NCBI RefSeq assembly: GCF_020171845.1 | Contig: NZ_JAIVAM010000003.1 | Location: 496,001-560,000 of the forward strand | Length of the DNA: 64,000 nt | Direction: 5' to 3' | Origin: Cytobacillus kochii | Lineage (GTDB): Bacteria > Bacillota > Bacilli > Bacillales > Cytobacillaceae | Shown here: piece after piece, positions 45,930 to 54,635 of the stretch | Numbering within the stretch: the stretch's first letter is position 1 | Layout of the letters: each line of letters begins with the position of its first letter | Program-made: the position numbers and the translations under genes | The notes under the pieces: model-generated | Told to the model about the DNA's origin: nothing | The model's input: the letters and a program-made list of their open reading frames with translations, nothing else | Database searches by the model: none

Positions 45930-46958
45930 TTATAAATCATTTAAACTTTTATTTTCGACTTTTTTGATCCCATCGGATGTGAAGAATTTAGCAAAATCAT
46001 CTTCTGCTTCGTTATCATCATAAATTTCAATCATATCGATTGATTCCCAACCAAAGAAATCCTTAATGATTTTATCAGGAATATTGTTTGCTCTAAGTTT
46101 AGTGGTTAAGTAATGTCGCATACTGTGGAAGTAGAAGTCTGTATCTAAGGTTTTGCTGAATTGAGTCTTCCAGCTTTGAAGTGTAGTATCTGTTGCAGGT
46201 TGCCATTCACCATTTCGTCTAGTTACAAATAGCTCGTCACAAGTAATGCCTAATTCATCACGCTCTTTCATCCACAAGTCGAAATATTCCTTAAAGCCAT
46301 TTTTTAAAATGAATTTATGTTTTGACCCACCATCCCGACCTCGACCTTTAATTCTGATTTTAACTGGGGTTTTATAATATGCATTATTATGTAGGTTTTC
46401 TTCTGTAAAAAAGCTTACTTTAAACCTTAGTAGCTCGTTTAAACGTGCACCTGAGTTAGCAGCTAACGCAAACACACAAGCCTTTTGATACTGATGGCTT
46501 TCAACTAATGTTTTTAATACTAGTTCAACTTGGTCATTTGTTAAAACTGTTTTCTCTCTAACTGGTTTCTTTTGTGGGGATTCTATTTTATTAACAATAT
46601 TTCTGAAGTCAGGGTAGAGGTCATCCATGATATTTTCAATAAAGTTGCAAAGGCTACTCAGACAAGACTTAATTCGCCTAGTTCTATTGGAGCTGTGACT
46701 CCATGCGTTAATTGAATAACCTTGAAAACTAATAATGTCCCGTTTATTCAAATCTCCAATAAATTTATTGTCACAATTGTTGAGGAGAAAGAGGAAGATA
46801 ATACGCATGTCATTCTCATATTGCTTAATAGTTCCTTGGGATTTATCGGTAGACATTAAATAGTTCTTCCATTCTCTAAGTAGTTTCTTATTTTCAGGAT
46901 TTACTTTAGCCCATTCTTCCTCATTAAATATTCTGTTGTAAACAGTTTTTCTTCCCAT
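45930..46958 (-). CDS. Tyrosine recombinase inside the late region (YomM-like)
   Basis: 342 residues, ATG start with AAGGAGG upstream. The N-terminal SAM-like core-binding domain (LMSTDKSQGTIKQYENDMRIIFLFLL) is at about 30-115. The catalytic domain has Arg I in ANSGARLNELLRF, Lys in KGRGRDGGSKHKF, HxxR in YFHSMRHYLTT, Trp in FFGWESID and the nucleophile Tyr in MIEIYDD. All active-site residues are present. SPbeta also carries a tyrosine recombinase gene (yomM) in its late region, although integration there uses the serine recombinase SprA. This enzyme is therefore probably not the main integrase; its job is open. Confidence 0.88.
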   Translation of the reverse strand: MGRKTVYNRIFNEEEWAKVNPENKKLLREWKNYLMSTDKSQGTIKQYENDMRIIFLFLLNNCDNKFIGDLNKRDIISFQGYSINAWSHSSNRTRRIKSCLSSLCNFIENIMDDLYPDFRNIVNKIESPQKKPVREKTVLTNDQVELVLKTLVESHQYQKACVFALAANSGARLNELLRFKVSFFTEENLHNNAYYKTPVKIRIKGRGRDGGSKHKFILKNGFKEYFDLWMKERDELGITCDELFVTRRNGEWQPATDTTLQSWKTQFSKTLDTDFYFHSMRHYLTTKLRANNIPDKIIKDFFGWESIDMIEIYDDNEAEDDFAKFFTSDGIKKVENKSLNDL

Positions 46959-46976
46959 ATGTTCACCTCCTTGATG

Positions 46977-47405
46977 CTATTCCATATCTAATCCATTGTT
47001 GATCATATCTTTTCTTAGTGAATCTGTTAATTTATCGTTGTTCTCCAATGCATTGACTGTAGCTGCAATAAATGGTCGAGGCCTTTCATATGGATATCCA
47101 CCTGTATAATCGTACCCTTGACCAGTTTCAACTGTCCTAGCAACATCTTTATCTCCATCACGTCTGGTGTTTACAACATCAATTCCATCAGGAGCTTCCT
47201 CAACAGCCCAAGATTCCCTTAGACTGCCTGTTCGATTGTAGACTTTAGGGGTATATGCATTGTAAACCACTTGATCCACTTGTTTTCTACCTTCATTTAC
47301 TACTGTTTTTCTTACATTGTTTCCTCTTACCATTGCAGTTTTTAATTCAGAATTAACATATTTCTCTAAGTCTTTCATACTGTCAAAAGTGGGCATTTCA
47401 TTCAC
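46977..47405 (-). CDS. HK97 gp10-like neck/tail-completion protein
   Basis: 142 residues. A helical N-terminus (FDSMKDLEKYVNSELKTAMVRGNNVRKTVVNEGRKQVDQVVY) is followed by YNRTGSLRESWAVEE and a C-terminal GGYPYERPRPFIAATVNALEN. The pattern (helix, 'TGxLRxS', 'RPFI' before a last helix) is that of HK97 gp10-type tail-terminator or neck proteins. Start ATG 47405 with GAGGTG upstream. It lies between the helical 170-residue protein and the recombinase. Confidence 0.75.
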   Translation of the reverse strand: MNEMPTFDSMKDLEKYVNSELKTAMVRGNNVRKTVVNEGRKQVDQVVYNAYTPKVYNRTGSLRESWAVEEAPDGIDVVNTRRDGDKDVARTVETGQGYDYTGGYPYERPRPFIAATVNALENNDKLTDSLRKDMINNGLDME

Positions 47406-47411
47406 CTCAAA

Positions 47412-47924
47412 TTATTCTTGCTTTGAAGCTTTTAATTTCTCGAAGACATCTCTGTTTTTTAATTCTAGACTCTCTAGCTCAGATTCATATTTTTTCTGAA
47501 TCTTTTCAAATAGAGTAAATTGTGCTGTGAATTTACTCATGAAGTCAAACACTTTCGATATTTCCTTTTGGTCAAATACTTCATTAATAATTATTTCAAA
47601 GTAGCCAGAATCAATCAGAGAACTCATCTCATTTATTTGACCAGTGAGAGTGGTTGCTTTCAATTGTTTCTTAAGATGTGTGAAGTATTTGATGACGTTA
47701 TATAGTACATATTTTTGTAGCGTTCTTTCATTTAAATCCAACTCATCTCCAACCTTTTGTAGAACACTTTGAATATCTACAAACATATCTTCAATCATTG
47801 AAGGGGAGAAGGTAGGGTAAAATGTTAAAGTTGTTCCATCTTCAAACTCATAAACCTCAGTTTCATTTGCTTCTTTAGCTTTTTGTTTAACTGAAGAAAA
47901 CTTAAGATTATTAGATTTAGCCAA
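47412..47924 (-). CDS. Late protein of unknown function, possible tail chaperone
   Basis: 170 residues from TTG 47924 (AGGAGG 7 bases upstream; the frame extends to 47963 without a site). The N-terminal part reads EVYEFEDGTTLTFYPTFSPSMIEDMF; the rest is helical, ending in a coiled coil (FEKIQKKYESELESLELKNRDVFEKLKASKQE). The opening resembles phage proteins that describe tail tube content and chaperones, but this is a guess. It lies 6 bases before the gp10-like gene. Confidence 0.6.
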   Translation of the reverse strand: MAKSNNLKFSSVKQKAKEANETEVYEFEDGTTLTFYPTFSPSMIEDMFVDIQSVLQKVGDELDLNERTLQKYVLYNVIKYFTHLKKQLKATTLTGQINEMSSLIDSGYFEIIINEVFDQKEISKVFDFMSKFTAQFTLFEKIQKKYESELESLELKNRDVFEKLKASKQE

Positions 47925-47952
47925 CAAAATTCCTCCTATTGATCCCTTATTT

Positions 47953-48375
47953 TTATTCCTCAATACTTTCTACTAGTTCACACCAGATATCATAGTCAAA
48001 GGCAGCTTGGCCATTATATGTGTCTTCACTATTCAATACGATTTCTTTAACTGCTGTTAACATTTCCTTTTTATCTTCACCAGAAATATGCAATTCCTCA
48101 GCAAAAAGCTCATTAATGGCTTTTGCCCATTCTTCATGATCTCTAATATCCCAAAGTTGATGACCATCTACTTCAATAAGCTTTGGGCTGCCTTCATCAT
48201 CAAGATGGCAATAATCCTTAGCTAACAATTGTGTTTCATCATTTATTTGTTTTAATTGAGCATCGAGTAATTTAACAAAACGAGTCCTAAGTCTTGATTC
48301 TTTACCTTTTAACTCAAATGTCATAAGAAATTCAGCAAAAGCCTTCAACAAACTATTTTTAATTTTTAAATTCAT
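47953..48375 (-). CDS. DUF1617-like phage protein
   Basis: 140 residues, ATG start with AGGAGG upstream. The opening (LKIKNSLLKAFAEFLMTFELKGKESRLRTRFVKLLDAQL) matches the DUF1617 pattern: a helix with 'LKGKxSRxRTRF'. The C-terminal half is acidic. In many siphophages a DUF1617 gene is found in the tail or late region; function unknown. It directly follows the tail tube gene and its terminator. Confidence 0.7.
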   Translation of the reverse strand: MNLKIKNSLLKAFAEFLMTFELKGKESRLRTRFVKLLDAQLKQINDETQLLAKDYCHLDDEGSPKLIEVDGHQLWDIRDHEEWAKAINELFAEELHISGEDKKEMLTAVKEIVLNSEDTYNGQAAFDYDIWCELVESIEE

Positions 48376-48421
48376 AATTTATCCTCCTATATATCCTTAT
48401 AAAACGATTGTTTTATTTGAT

Positions 48422-48458
48422 TAAAAAAATAAAGTAGGGGAGAGGACTCCACCTACTT
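48422..48458 (-). terminator. Terminator after the tail tube gene
   Basis: Minus strand: AAGTAGG (48458-48452), loop containing CTCTCCCC, CCTACTT (48438-48432), then TATTTTTTT. Confidence 0.8.
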
Positions 48459-49191
48459 ATACACGGTCAACTTCTATAATTCTTCCAATTTCATCTTCAT
48501 TTTGTGGTGTTAGTGCATCAAATGTAATCTCAGGTGCAATAGGTGTACCATTTTCAAATGAAAGTTCATAATCACTACCTGGAACTGCATGGTCTAATTG
48601 AATGTAAATATCCTTTAATACGGTATTAGTTACTGGATCATAGCCAATAGTATGGTACTCAATTTCAAATGCTTCACCAAACTTTTTAGCGTCAATTGGA
48701 ACTGTGTTACCTGTAACTTGAATTTGATAACTTACAGCAACAGCTTCTCCAGCATTAGCATGACCAGTAGGAATAGTAACCTTATTTGAAGCAATAGCAA
48801 CAGATTCAGTTTCACCTTTAGCATTTGTAACATAAGCAGTTGTACCAACAGGAGTGCCAGCAATAGCAACTTCTAAAGTTCCCTCATTATCAACAACTTT
48901 TAAACCATTTTCACGTTTATAGACATCGTGTGTACCTTCTTCAACTGTTACACCTTGAGTAATAGCTAGTAATTCTTGATTGTAGAAAGCATTACGAAGA
49001 GTAGATGTTACTTCTTTTTGACCTTTCATTACAGCAAGTGGTTTATTACCGATACCACCAAAGATTTTCTCGTTAATGCCTAAAGAAGATGCGATTGATG
49101 CTAATTGTGTTTCAGCTGAAGCGAATACATGACCATCAGATTTTCTCTTGATGGTTACATCAGCAGTGTCCATTATTAATAAATTTGTCAT
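48457..49191 (-). CDS. Major tail tube protein
   Basis: 244 residues, ATG start with TAGGAGGT upstream. It has the typical major tail protein layout: N-terminal MDTADVTIKRKSDGHVFASAETQLASIA, repeated short beta strands, a linker region rich in Gly/Ala/Thr (GTPVGTTAYVTNAKGETESVAIASNKVTIPTGHANAGEAVAVSYQIQV), and a C-terminal EITFDALTPQNED. It has its own terminator, as expected for a highly expressed gene. It polymerises into the tail tube around the tape measure protein. Confidence 0.78.
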   Translation of the reverse strand: MTNLLIMDTADVTIKRKSDGHVFASAETQLASIASSLGINEKIFGGIGNKPLAVMKGQKEVTSTLRNAFYNQELLAITQGVTVEEGTHDVYKRENGLKVVDNEGTLEVAIAGTPVGTTAYVTNAKGETESVAIASNKVTIPTGHANAGEAVAVSYQIQVTGNTVPIDAKKFGEAFEIEYHTIGYDPVTNTVLKDIYIQLDHAVPGSDYELSFENGTPIAPEITFDALTPQNEDEIGRIIEVDRV

Positions 49192-49220
49192 TAAATTTTT
49201 ACCTCCTAATTTTAAACAAT

Positions 49221-49247
49221 AAAAAAAACAACTATTAATTAGCTGTT
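49221..49247 (-). terminator. Terminator before the tail tube gene
   Basis: Minus strand: AACAGCTA, loop ATTAA, TAGTTGTT (one G-U pair), then TTTTTTTT, overlapping the end of the upstream gene. Confidence 0.7.
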
Positions 49248-49958
49248 TGAAAATGTATTACCAAAATTCTTTTTGAAATCAGATTGAGATATTGCATGTT
49301 TTTCGTTGGCGAATAAATCAATATGCTTATTCCAACTGTCTATTTTTACTTTGTCTCCTGCAACAGTGGCAAAGAGGGTAGAAGTATTATAGTTCTGGTA
49401 TTGACCAATCCTATGAAAAGTCATATAAAGTTGATAAACAGTAAAATCAAGAATCATATCATAAGTAATTCCACTTCCAGCAACAACAGAAGAAACAATA
49501 TCACCAAGATCGATATTTCCTGATTCCTGAGCTTTAACACGTTTACTTCTTTCAATGGCTCTTTGGATTTCGGGGTTTGGATTAATTTCTTCTTCCTTGA
49601 TACAATTCATTGTTAATATTAACTCTCTATAGAAAGAAAAATTATCCTCAGTTATCTGTTGGAAAGCGTGTTCTTCAAACATTCTATCGAAGATTCTTAG
49701 ATAGCTTTGAAATATCTCTGGTACTGAACAGACAATCTCCAACAAACTGTAATTATATAGCTCATTGATAAAGCTATCTTGAGATCCATCTTTATATGCT
49801 TCAGAGAATTTATTGATAATATGGTTTTTAGTGAGGGAAATATATTGTAAGTCTGAGTTAGTAGAAGGGTAGTCTCTAACTTTGAGTGGTTTACATTTTC
49901 CTAGTTTAGTTTCAATTGGAAGACCTAGAATAAGCTGCTCTTTAATATCATCAATCAT
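49239..49958 (-). CDS. Neck/tail region protein, unknown
   Basis: 239 residues, ATG 49958 in a 4-base overlap with the upstream stop. It is helical: LGLPIETKLGKCKPLKVRDYPSTNSDLQYISLTKNHI, SLLEIVCSVPEIFQSYLRIFDRMFEEHAF, and SVVAGSGITYDMILDFTVYQLYMTFHRIGQYQ. The pattern of a short ordered N-terminus and long helices recalls phage 'DUF' proteins between head-tail connector and tail tube. No family named. Tight coupling with its neighbours puts it in head-tail joining or tail assembly. Confidence 0.62.
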   Translation of the reverse strand: MIDDIKEQLILGLPIETKLGKCKPLKVRDYPSTNSDLQYISLTKNHIINKFSEAYKDGSQDSFINELYNYSLLEIVCSVPEIFQSYLRIFDRMFEEHAFQQITEDNFSFYRELILTMNCIKEEEINPNPEIQRAIERSKRVKAQESGNIDLGDIVSSVVAGSGITYDMILDFTVYQLYMTFHRIGQYQNYNTSTLFATVAGDKVKIDSWNKHIDLFANEKHAISQSDFKKNFGNTFSNS

Positions 49959-50461
49959 CTTCTCAGTCCACCAAATTTAAAAACATGCTTGTATCCCACA
50001 TATTGATTAGGAACTCCACTTATAATATTTCCACCTGCATAATCCATTTTCCCTAATCCAGTAATAGAAGAGAAGTTGAACATTTGGCTTACCTTATCTG
50101 CAATTCGGTTACTTCTAAAATCACCATTTTCATATTCAAAATGACATAATATATCTATATGTAAGTCTTGTGTGACAGCATGGAAACTCTTTACACCACC
50201 CATAGGTTCTCTGTCACCTAAATACACACAGAGTCTACACAGTGGATTTTCGTCTAAGTCCTTGTGTTTAGGAGTAGACATTACTAAGTTTTCTCTAAGT
50301 GTCCAATCAACATCAGTATCAAGTATATTTGGAAGAGAGGGGTTTAAAGGGTCAAGCGTTTTCTCTCTTAAGCTTTCTGGTTTATAATGTAGCAACCTTA
50401 ATAACTCTTCATCATTCCAAAGTGTTTTCATTATATCTTGTATATTTTGATACATGCTCAT
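49955..50461 (-). CDS. Head-tail joining protein candidate
   Basis: 168 residues, ATG 50461 overlapping the upstream stop. The N-terminal MYQNIQDIMKTLWNDEELLRLLHY and central VYLGDREPMGGVKSFHAVTQDLHIDILCHFEYENGDFRSNRIADKVSQMF followed by GYKHVFKFGGLR look like the tail-terminator/tail-completion fold: a beta sheet with an exposed helix that forms a ring at the tail end. This is based on pattern and position only. Confidence 0.55.
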   Translation of the reverse strand: MSMYQNIQDIMKTLWNDEELLRLLHYKPESLREKTLDPLNPSLPNILDTDVDWTLRENLVMSTPKHKDLDENPLCRLCVYLGDREPMGGVKSFHAVTQDLHIDILCHFEYENGDFRSNRIADKVSQMFNFSSITGLGKMDYAGGNIISGVPNQYVGYKHVFKFGGLRR

Positions 50462-51099
50462 TAGCTTTTCACCACTCTTTCAGCAGTGATTACCATTACA
50501 CCTTTTTGATTTATAACGGATGAATAGTCAATGAAACTAATTTTAAACGATGAATTGAAAACGGAAAATTCTTTATTGATTTGAATATCTTCACTTTCAA
50601 GATAAGCCATTGTTATTTGAATACTACCTTCAGGAATATTCACTTGTTGATTACGGTTATTGATACTACTTTTTGTTTCTGCAACACAAGGAATATGTAC
50701 AGTTGTACCATCAACAATATCGTAAATTGGTCTACCATATTTATCATGTCCGAGGAACACTTCTGTTTCACCTGTAGAGATAGGGAAGGTAGAGTTACAT
50801 AAGGTTATTTCAGCTTTCTTGTAGATATTGTTATCTTCGGGGAAAGTAGTTGCCAACCAATTATGTTGATCAATTTTATAAACATTGCCCATTTCAATAT
50901 CTTCTCGCTTACCAATTACCTTTTTACTGTCACTTTTCGCATCCCATTTTTGATACACTAGCAACCTAGAAGAATATTCTTCATTAATCAACACTTCACG
51001 ACTCTCAAAACCATTAAGCGACTTCTCAAGTAATAAAAGTCCGTCATGCTTTATTTTTTCATTAGAATCTACGTTATGATAATTGCTATAGTCTTTCAC
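50461..51099 (-). CDS. Head-tail joining region protein, unknown
   Basis: 212 residues from GTG 51099, with GGAG 7 bases upstream; the frame extends to TTG 51117. Beta-rich: SRLLVYQKWDAKSDSKKVIGKREDIEMGNVYKIDQHNWLATTFPEDN and VFLGHDKYGRPIYDIVDGTTVHIPCVAETKSS. Phage head-closure proteins often look similar (WLVTTFPED is typical of 'head-tail joining' entries). It overlaps the neighbouring genes at both ends, so it is part of a coupled head-to-tail block. Confidence 0.58.
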   Translation of the reverse strand: MKDYSNYHNVDSNEKIKHDGLLLLEKSLNGFESREVLINEEYSSRLLVYQKWDAKSDSKKVIGKREDIEMGNVYKIDQHNWLATTFPEDNNIYKKAEITLCNSTFPISTGETEVFLGHDKYGRPIYDIVDGTTVHIPCVAETKSSINNRNQQVNIPEGSIQITMAYLESEDIQINKEFSVFNSSFKISFIDYSSVINQKGVMVITAERVVKS

Positions 51100-51340
51100 A
51101 ATTTTCTCCACAAACAACTTTAATATTTGCGTTGATTCTAGTTAAGTCAGCACTAACGGTTAAAATAATATCTCTAATTTCAGAAAGCTCTGGCTCAGAA
51201 AGAAGCTTTTTATCTAGATAATTTTCAAGTAGGTAAAGAATTGAATTATTCTTCTTACTTAATCGAGAAGTGTAGTTAAACAGAGTTTCATAATCATCTG
51301 AGGAGCCATTCTTAATGACAACACTGTATTTACAACTCAT
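51086..51340 (-). CDS. Small helical late protein
   Basis: 84 residues, ATG 51340 in an ATGA overlap with the upstream gene. It consists of two helices (DYETLFNYTSRLSKKNNSILYLLENYL and ELSEIRDIILTVSADLTRINANI), ending VVCGENCERL. No family recognised. It is held in the coupled connector block between the 131- and 212-residue proteins. Confidence 0.6.
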   Translation of the reverse strand: MSCKYSVVIKNGSSDDYETLFNYTSRLSKKNNSILYLLENYLDKKLLSEPELSEIRDIILTVSADLTRINANIKVVCGENCERL

Positions 51341-51732
51341 AGAAAATCCTCCTCAGCGTTCATAATAAGACTGTTGATTGTGTCTTTTTGTTCTCTAACT
51401 GATGTTTCAAGTGACTTTATTTGAGTATTGAAGTTTTTTAATCCGACATCTTTAGAAAATGGCTGCCATAGGGATTCGATATATGTTTTCTCATTAGTTA
51501 AGAAAACCAATCGTATATAATTAGCCACAATTAGAAGATAGTCTTCACTCAATGCTTCAGAAACTTTTTCATCCGTATCATCACATGTGAATTTTGTTCT
51601 CATTCTATTATTAAACAGCATTACCGCATTTTTTATTTGCCTGTATATGCCCATATCATCATTCGGTAAATCAATATCCGACACTTTGCAATTATTAAGG
51701 AAAGTTTCCCAAATTTCATCATATGTAGTCAT
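51337..51732 (-). CDS. Head-tail connector, gp6/gp15-like helical protein
   Basis: 131 residues from ATG 51732; AAGGTG lies 7 bases upstream, just after the previous stop at 51743. All-helical: TTYDEIWETFLNNCKVSDIDLPNDDMGIYRQIKNAVMLFNNRM, SEALSEDYLLIVANYIRLVFLTNEKTYIESLW and a coiled tail. The small helical bundle two genes after the capsid fits a head completion protein that docks on the portal. No strict sequence motif exists for this family, so the call rests on plan and position. Confidence 0.58.
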   Translation of the reverse strand: MTTYDEIWETFLNNCKVSDIDLPNDDMGIYRQIKNAVMLFNNRMRTKFTCDDTDEKVSEALSEDYLLIVANYIRLVFLTNEKTYIESLWQPFSKDVGLKNFNTQIKSLETSVREQKDTINSLIMNAEEDFL

Positions 51733-51742
51733 CCTCATCACC

Positions 51743-52204
51743 TTAATCAAATAGAATGGAAGAATCAGTTCCCATCCACTCAGCAATAAAGTCTAATTTA
51801 CCTTTTGTTAAAGAATCTCTTAGATGTGTTGCTACTTCGACAACAAATTGCTTTTCAGAGTCCACTGTGATTTTCTTTAATTCAGATTTCATTTTATTGA
51901 TATTGCCATTTAACAATTTTTCTATATCTTCATTAGAATGAGTGTTGCTTTCATAGGCTTCAATGTCACTAATGCCATCTTTGAGTTCTGAAATATCTTT
52001 TGCATCTCCAACAATAACTAGTTCACCTTTGTCAAAACAAACACTATTCATTTGAAGCCAATCTACAACTTCTCTTGGAACTTCTTTAGTGTCGATCCTA
52101 CCGTTTTTACTTCCAGCCCAAGTCCATTGCTTATTTGAGCCATCTGCATCATACCTAACAAAATATGATGTGTTTCTGTGTCTTGCTAATTTAACTTTAT
52201 CCAT
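51743..52204 (-). CDS. Late head-region protein, unknown
   Basis: 153 residues, ATG start with AGGAGG upstream. The N-terminal [46 protein letters not shown] is an SH3-like or beta-barrel pattern; the C-terminal part is helical ([36 protein letters not shown]). It is the first gene after the capsid terminator. Proteins with a 'W.W.GSKNG..D.K.VP.EV.D.L' start are seen in phage head modules, but the function is not known. Confidence 0.55.
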   Translation of the reverse strand: MDKVKLARHRNTSYFVRYDADGSNKQWTWAGSKNGRIDTKEVPREVVDWLQMNSVCFDKGELVIVGDAKDISELKDGISDIEAYESNTHSNEDIEKLLNGNINKMKSELKKITVDSEKQFVVEVATHLRDSLTKGKLDFIAEWMGTDSSILFD

Positions 52205-52229
52205 TATATTTCTCCTCCTGAATACCTTT

Positions 52230-52261
52230 AAAAGGTGACAGTAGAATATACAGTCACCTTT
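52230..52261 (-). terminator. Hairpin after the capsid gene
   Basis: Minus strand: AAAGGTGAC (52261-52253) pairs with GTCACCTTT (52239-52231), followed by TAAAGG. The stem is perfect but the T-run is weak; it may be a partial terminator or an RNA-stabilising end. Confidence 0.5.
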
Positions 52262-52286
52262 GAGATTATTTATTTAATTCAATTAA

Positions 52287-53303
52287 TCACAGCGAAATAG
52301 CTGCATCTTCCGTAATAAGTCCAATTGCCTCTCCGAACAATAGGTTGATAGATACATCTTGAATTAATTTAAGTTTTACTCTTTCATCTTCAATATCTTG
52401 GTCATGTAGTTGACGTAATCCACCGTATTCAACAATGGAGAATGGCTTTTGATCAACACCACCTGCAAACATATATCCTTTATTTACTGGTAATTCAACT
52501 TTAGAGTTAGTAGAATCAGTAAATGGATTAACTAAGTTAACAGCAGTTGTACGGCCAATAGTGGAAGGGTTTAAAGCTGTTAACAATTCTTCTTTAATTC
52601 CATCAGTTAATAGATTCTTAATAGTAGAATCAGTTGCTTGTTGCATTGCAAAATAGTCAATCATTAATGAATCGGCAATAAATAGTGGTCTACCGCCATA
52701 ACGCTGTAAAACAGAAGAAAGCTTATTGTATTGAGTAAGAGTCAAGTTAGCACCTGATAATACATTTGCAGAAGGGATTCTACCAGAAGTTACTGCTGCA
52801 TTACTCAATTCATTTACTTTGTCAAAATATAGGCGTACTTTTGCATTAGCGACATCTTTAACAAGTTTATTAAATTGGTCAACTGAATCTTTTACTAAAT
52901 CAAGTGGCTCGTAATAGAAGCCAGTAGATAAATGAGTAGGTACAGCGAAGATAGATTTTTTACCTTCTACACGAACTAAATCTACACCTGAACCAGTTGC
53001 AGACCAAACAACTTTAGCTTTATTTTTCTGTGGAATACGAAGTTCTTTTAGATTTCCACGTTGTTCTTTAGATACAGTTGCAAACAAAGATAGAAGGTTT
53101 GTAACCATAGGTTTTGCAATTTGATCAGCTGTTTCTACTACTAATTGGTTAAATTGATGTAGAAGAGTAGGATCAGGATTAGCTGAACCATCATTAAACA
53201 CTTTCTTAATATATGCTTGAATGTCAGTTGAGTCATTGTCTTCCATTTTGTTGAATACAACACGATTAAATAAGCCTTTAAGCTTAAGATTATCAAATTT
53301 CAT
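52287..53303 (-). CDS. Major capsid protein
   Basis: 338 residues, ATG start with AAAGGAG upstream. The plan fits an HK97-type or related shell protein: an N-terminal arm (FDNLKLKGLFNRVVFNKMEDNDSTDIQAYI), a long helix (VVETADQIAKPMVTNLLSLFATVSKEQRG), a central beta domain (KAKVVWSATGSGVDLVRVEG) and a C-terminal region ending YGGLRQLHDQDIEDERVKLKLIQDVSINLLFGEAIGLITEDAAI. Its position (protease/scaffold, small decoration-like gene, this gene, connector genes) and its hairpin support the call. SPbeta has a gene of similar size and place. Confidence 0.82.
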   Translation of the reverse strand: MKFDNLKLKGLFNRVVFNKMEDNDSTDIQAYIKKVFNDGSANPDPTLLHQFNQLVVETADQIAKPMVTNLLSLFATVSKEQRGNLKELRIPQKNKAKVVWSATGSGVDLVRVEGKKSIFAVPTHLSTGFYYEPLDLVKDSVDQFNKLVKDVANAKVRLYFDKVNELSNAAVTSGRIPSANVLSGANLTLTQYNKLSSVLQRYGGRPLFIADSLMIDYFAMQQATDSTIKNLLTDGIKEELLTALNPSTIGRTTAVNLVNPFTDSTNSKVELPVNKGYMFAGGVDQKPFSIVEYGGLRQLHDQDIEDERVKLKLIQDVSINLLFGEAIGLITEDAAISL

Positions 53304-53342
53304 AGTAAATACTCCTTTAATATGTAGTTATTTTTAATTAAA

Positions 53343-53858
53343 TTAAGCTTCAATTACTTCAAGTCGTACCAATGGTTGACCTAAAGTATATTCAATATCT
53401 TGCTCATCATTCACAACTAAGAACTTTGCAGACGCAGTTTCATAATCAGCGTGTGTTCCATCATGAATTAAGAATTTCTTTGTTGCAGGGTCGAAGTGTG
53501 CAAATTTACCATTAGCTGGTTCACCAGTATATGCACTAGTATCGAAGCGAGTATACGCTTCTTCAAAAATAACAATTCTAGCACGTTCGCCAACTTCATT
53601 ATAGAAGTCACCGATTGCTTCACCCATATAGCGTGTTTCAGGAGATGCAATTAAATAAGTTTTCTTAGTCACATCTGATAATTGTTTTACTGTTCTTTCA
53701 CCGTTAGCATTGAAGCCCAATTCAACAGCTGTAAAGTTATCAATAGCAGCACCTTCTACAAGTGCGCCATTCGCAACTGTTTTTACTTTTAGTGAATTTA
53801 AATTACCTGTGGCATGTTTACCAACTTCTTGCATTGCTTTTAATAAACGACTTCCCAT
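53343..53858 (-). CDS. Head protein, decoration-like
   Basis: 171 residues, ATG start with ACGGAGGT upstream. Beta-rich sequence with LNSLKVKTVANGALVEGAAIDNFTAVELGFNANGERTVKQLSD and KKTYLIASPETRYMGEAIGDFYNEVGERARIVIFEEAYTRFDTSAY. It lies between scaffold and capsid, the usual place of decoration (lambda gpD-like) or minor head proteins. The long, ordered 'TYLIASPETRYMGE' motif recurs in Bacillus and Listeria phage head modules. Not certain; a capsid cement role is inferred. Confidence 0.6.
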   Translation of the reverse strand: MGSRLLKAMQEVGKHATGNLNSLKVKTVANGALVEGAAIDNFTAVELGFNANGERTVKQLSDVTKKTYLIASPETRYMGEAIGDFYNEVGERARIVIFEEAYTRFDTSAYTGEPANGKFAHFDPATKKFLIHDGTHADYETASAKFLVVNDEQDIEYTLGQPLVRLEVIEA

Positions 53859-53885
53859 TATAAATACCTCCGTATTAATATATTT

Positions 53886-54635
53886 TTAGTTAGAATAACG
53901 ACTTTCAAAGTCATCAGCAGCAGGAATTAAATTTTCCCTAATACTTGATAATTCTCTAAAAGTAGCAGACTCATTTTCTTTTTCATCAAGTGTAACCATA
54001 TCCACTAGAATAGAATTAAGTTGAAGCTTTGCATCTTTTCCAGTTTCATCTTCATAAATTGCTTTCTTAACCAATTCTTGAATTTCTTCTTCTTTGAATT
54101 TTTCTACAGCACCAAGAGCTTCAAACTTAGCAGAATAGAATGTCTGTTTTTCTTCTAAGGCTTTCTCGAATGACTCTTTTTGCACTTGTTCTTGGAATGG
54201 TTTCAATTCTTCAACTTTAGAATTTAATTGAACAATAGTTTCAGATGCCTTATTAAACTTTCCTTCAATTTCTTCTTTAGATTCTTTTACTGAATTGACT
54301 TGTTTCTCCAAAGTTTCGATTTGCTCTTCTTTTTCATTCAATTGTGCTTGAATTTCTTCTGGCACAACTTCTTCCCAATTTCTTTTTAGGAATACTTCTT
54401 TCTTTGATTCAATATCGACAACAACTTTATCATTTTCATTTGTATAATTGTATTTGAAATATTTATCAAATGAATTGTCTTCATCCCAACTATATAAATT
54501 TGCAATGAAGTAATTTTCATACACATCTGCAATATAACTACATGTATTTTCACCTAAAGTAGGATCTAAACTATTGTAAATTAGTGAACGGATATCTCCA
54601 TGTGATAATTCAAATACTTTTTTAAATTTCTCCAT
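53886..54635 (-). CDS. Nested in-frame scaffold start (within the protease gene)
   Basis: ATG 54635 is in frame, preceded by AGGAAGGTG at 6 bases, exactly where the protease-like domain ends and the acidic linker (QDKNEEGEN) gives way to the scaffold half. The product would be 249 residues of mostly coiled coil. It is inferred by analogy with phage scaffold genes nested in protease genes; its use in vivo is unproven. Confidence 0.45.
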   Translation of the reverse strand: MEKFKKVFELSHGDIRSLIYNSLDPTLGENTCSYIADVYENYFIANLYSWDEDNSFDKYFKYNYTNENDKVVVDIESKKEVFLKRNWEEVVPEEIQAQLNEKEEQIETLEKQVNSVKESKEEIEGKFNKASETIVQLNSKVEELKPFQEQVQKESFEKALEEKQTFYSAKFEALGAVEKFKEEEIQELVKKAIYEDETGKDAKLQLNSILVDMVTLDEKENESATFRELSSIRENLIPAADDFESRYSN

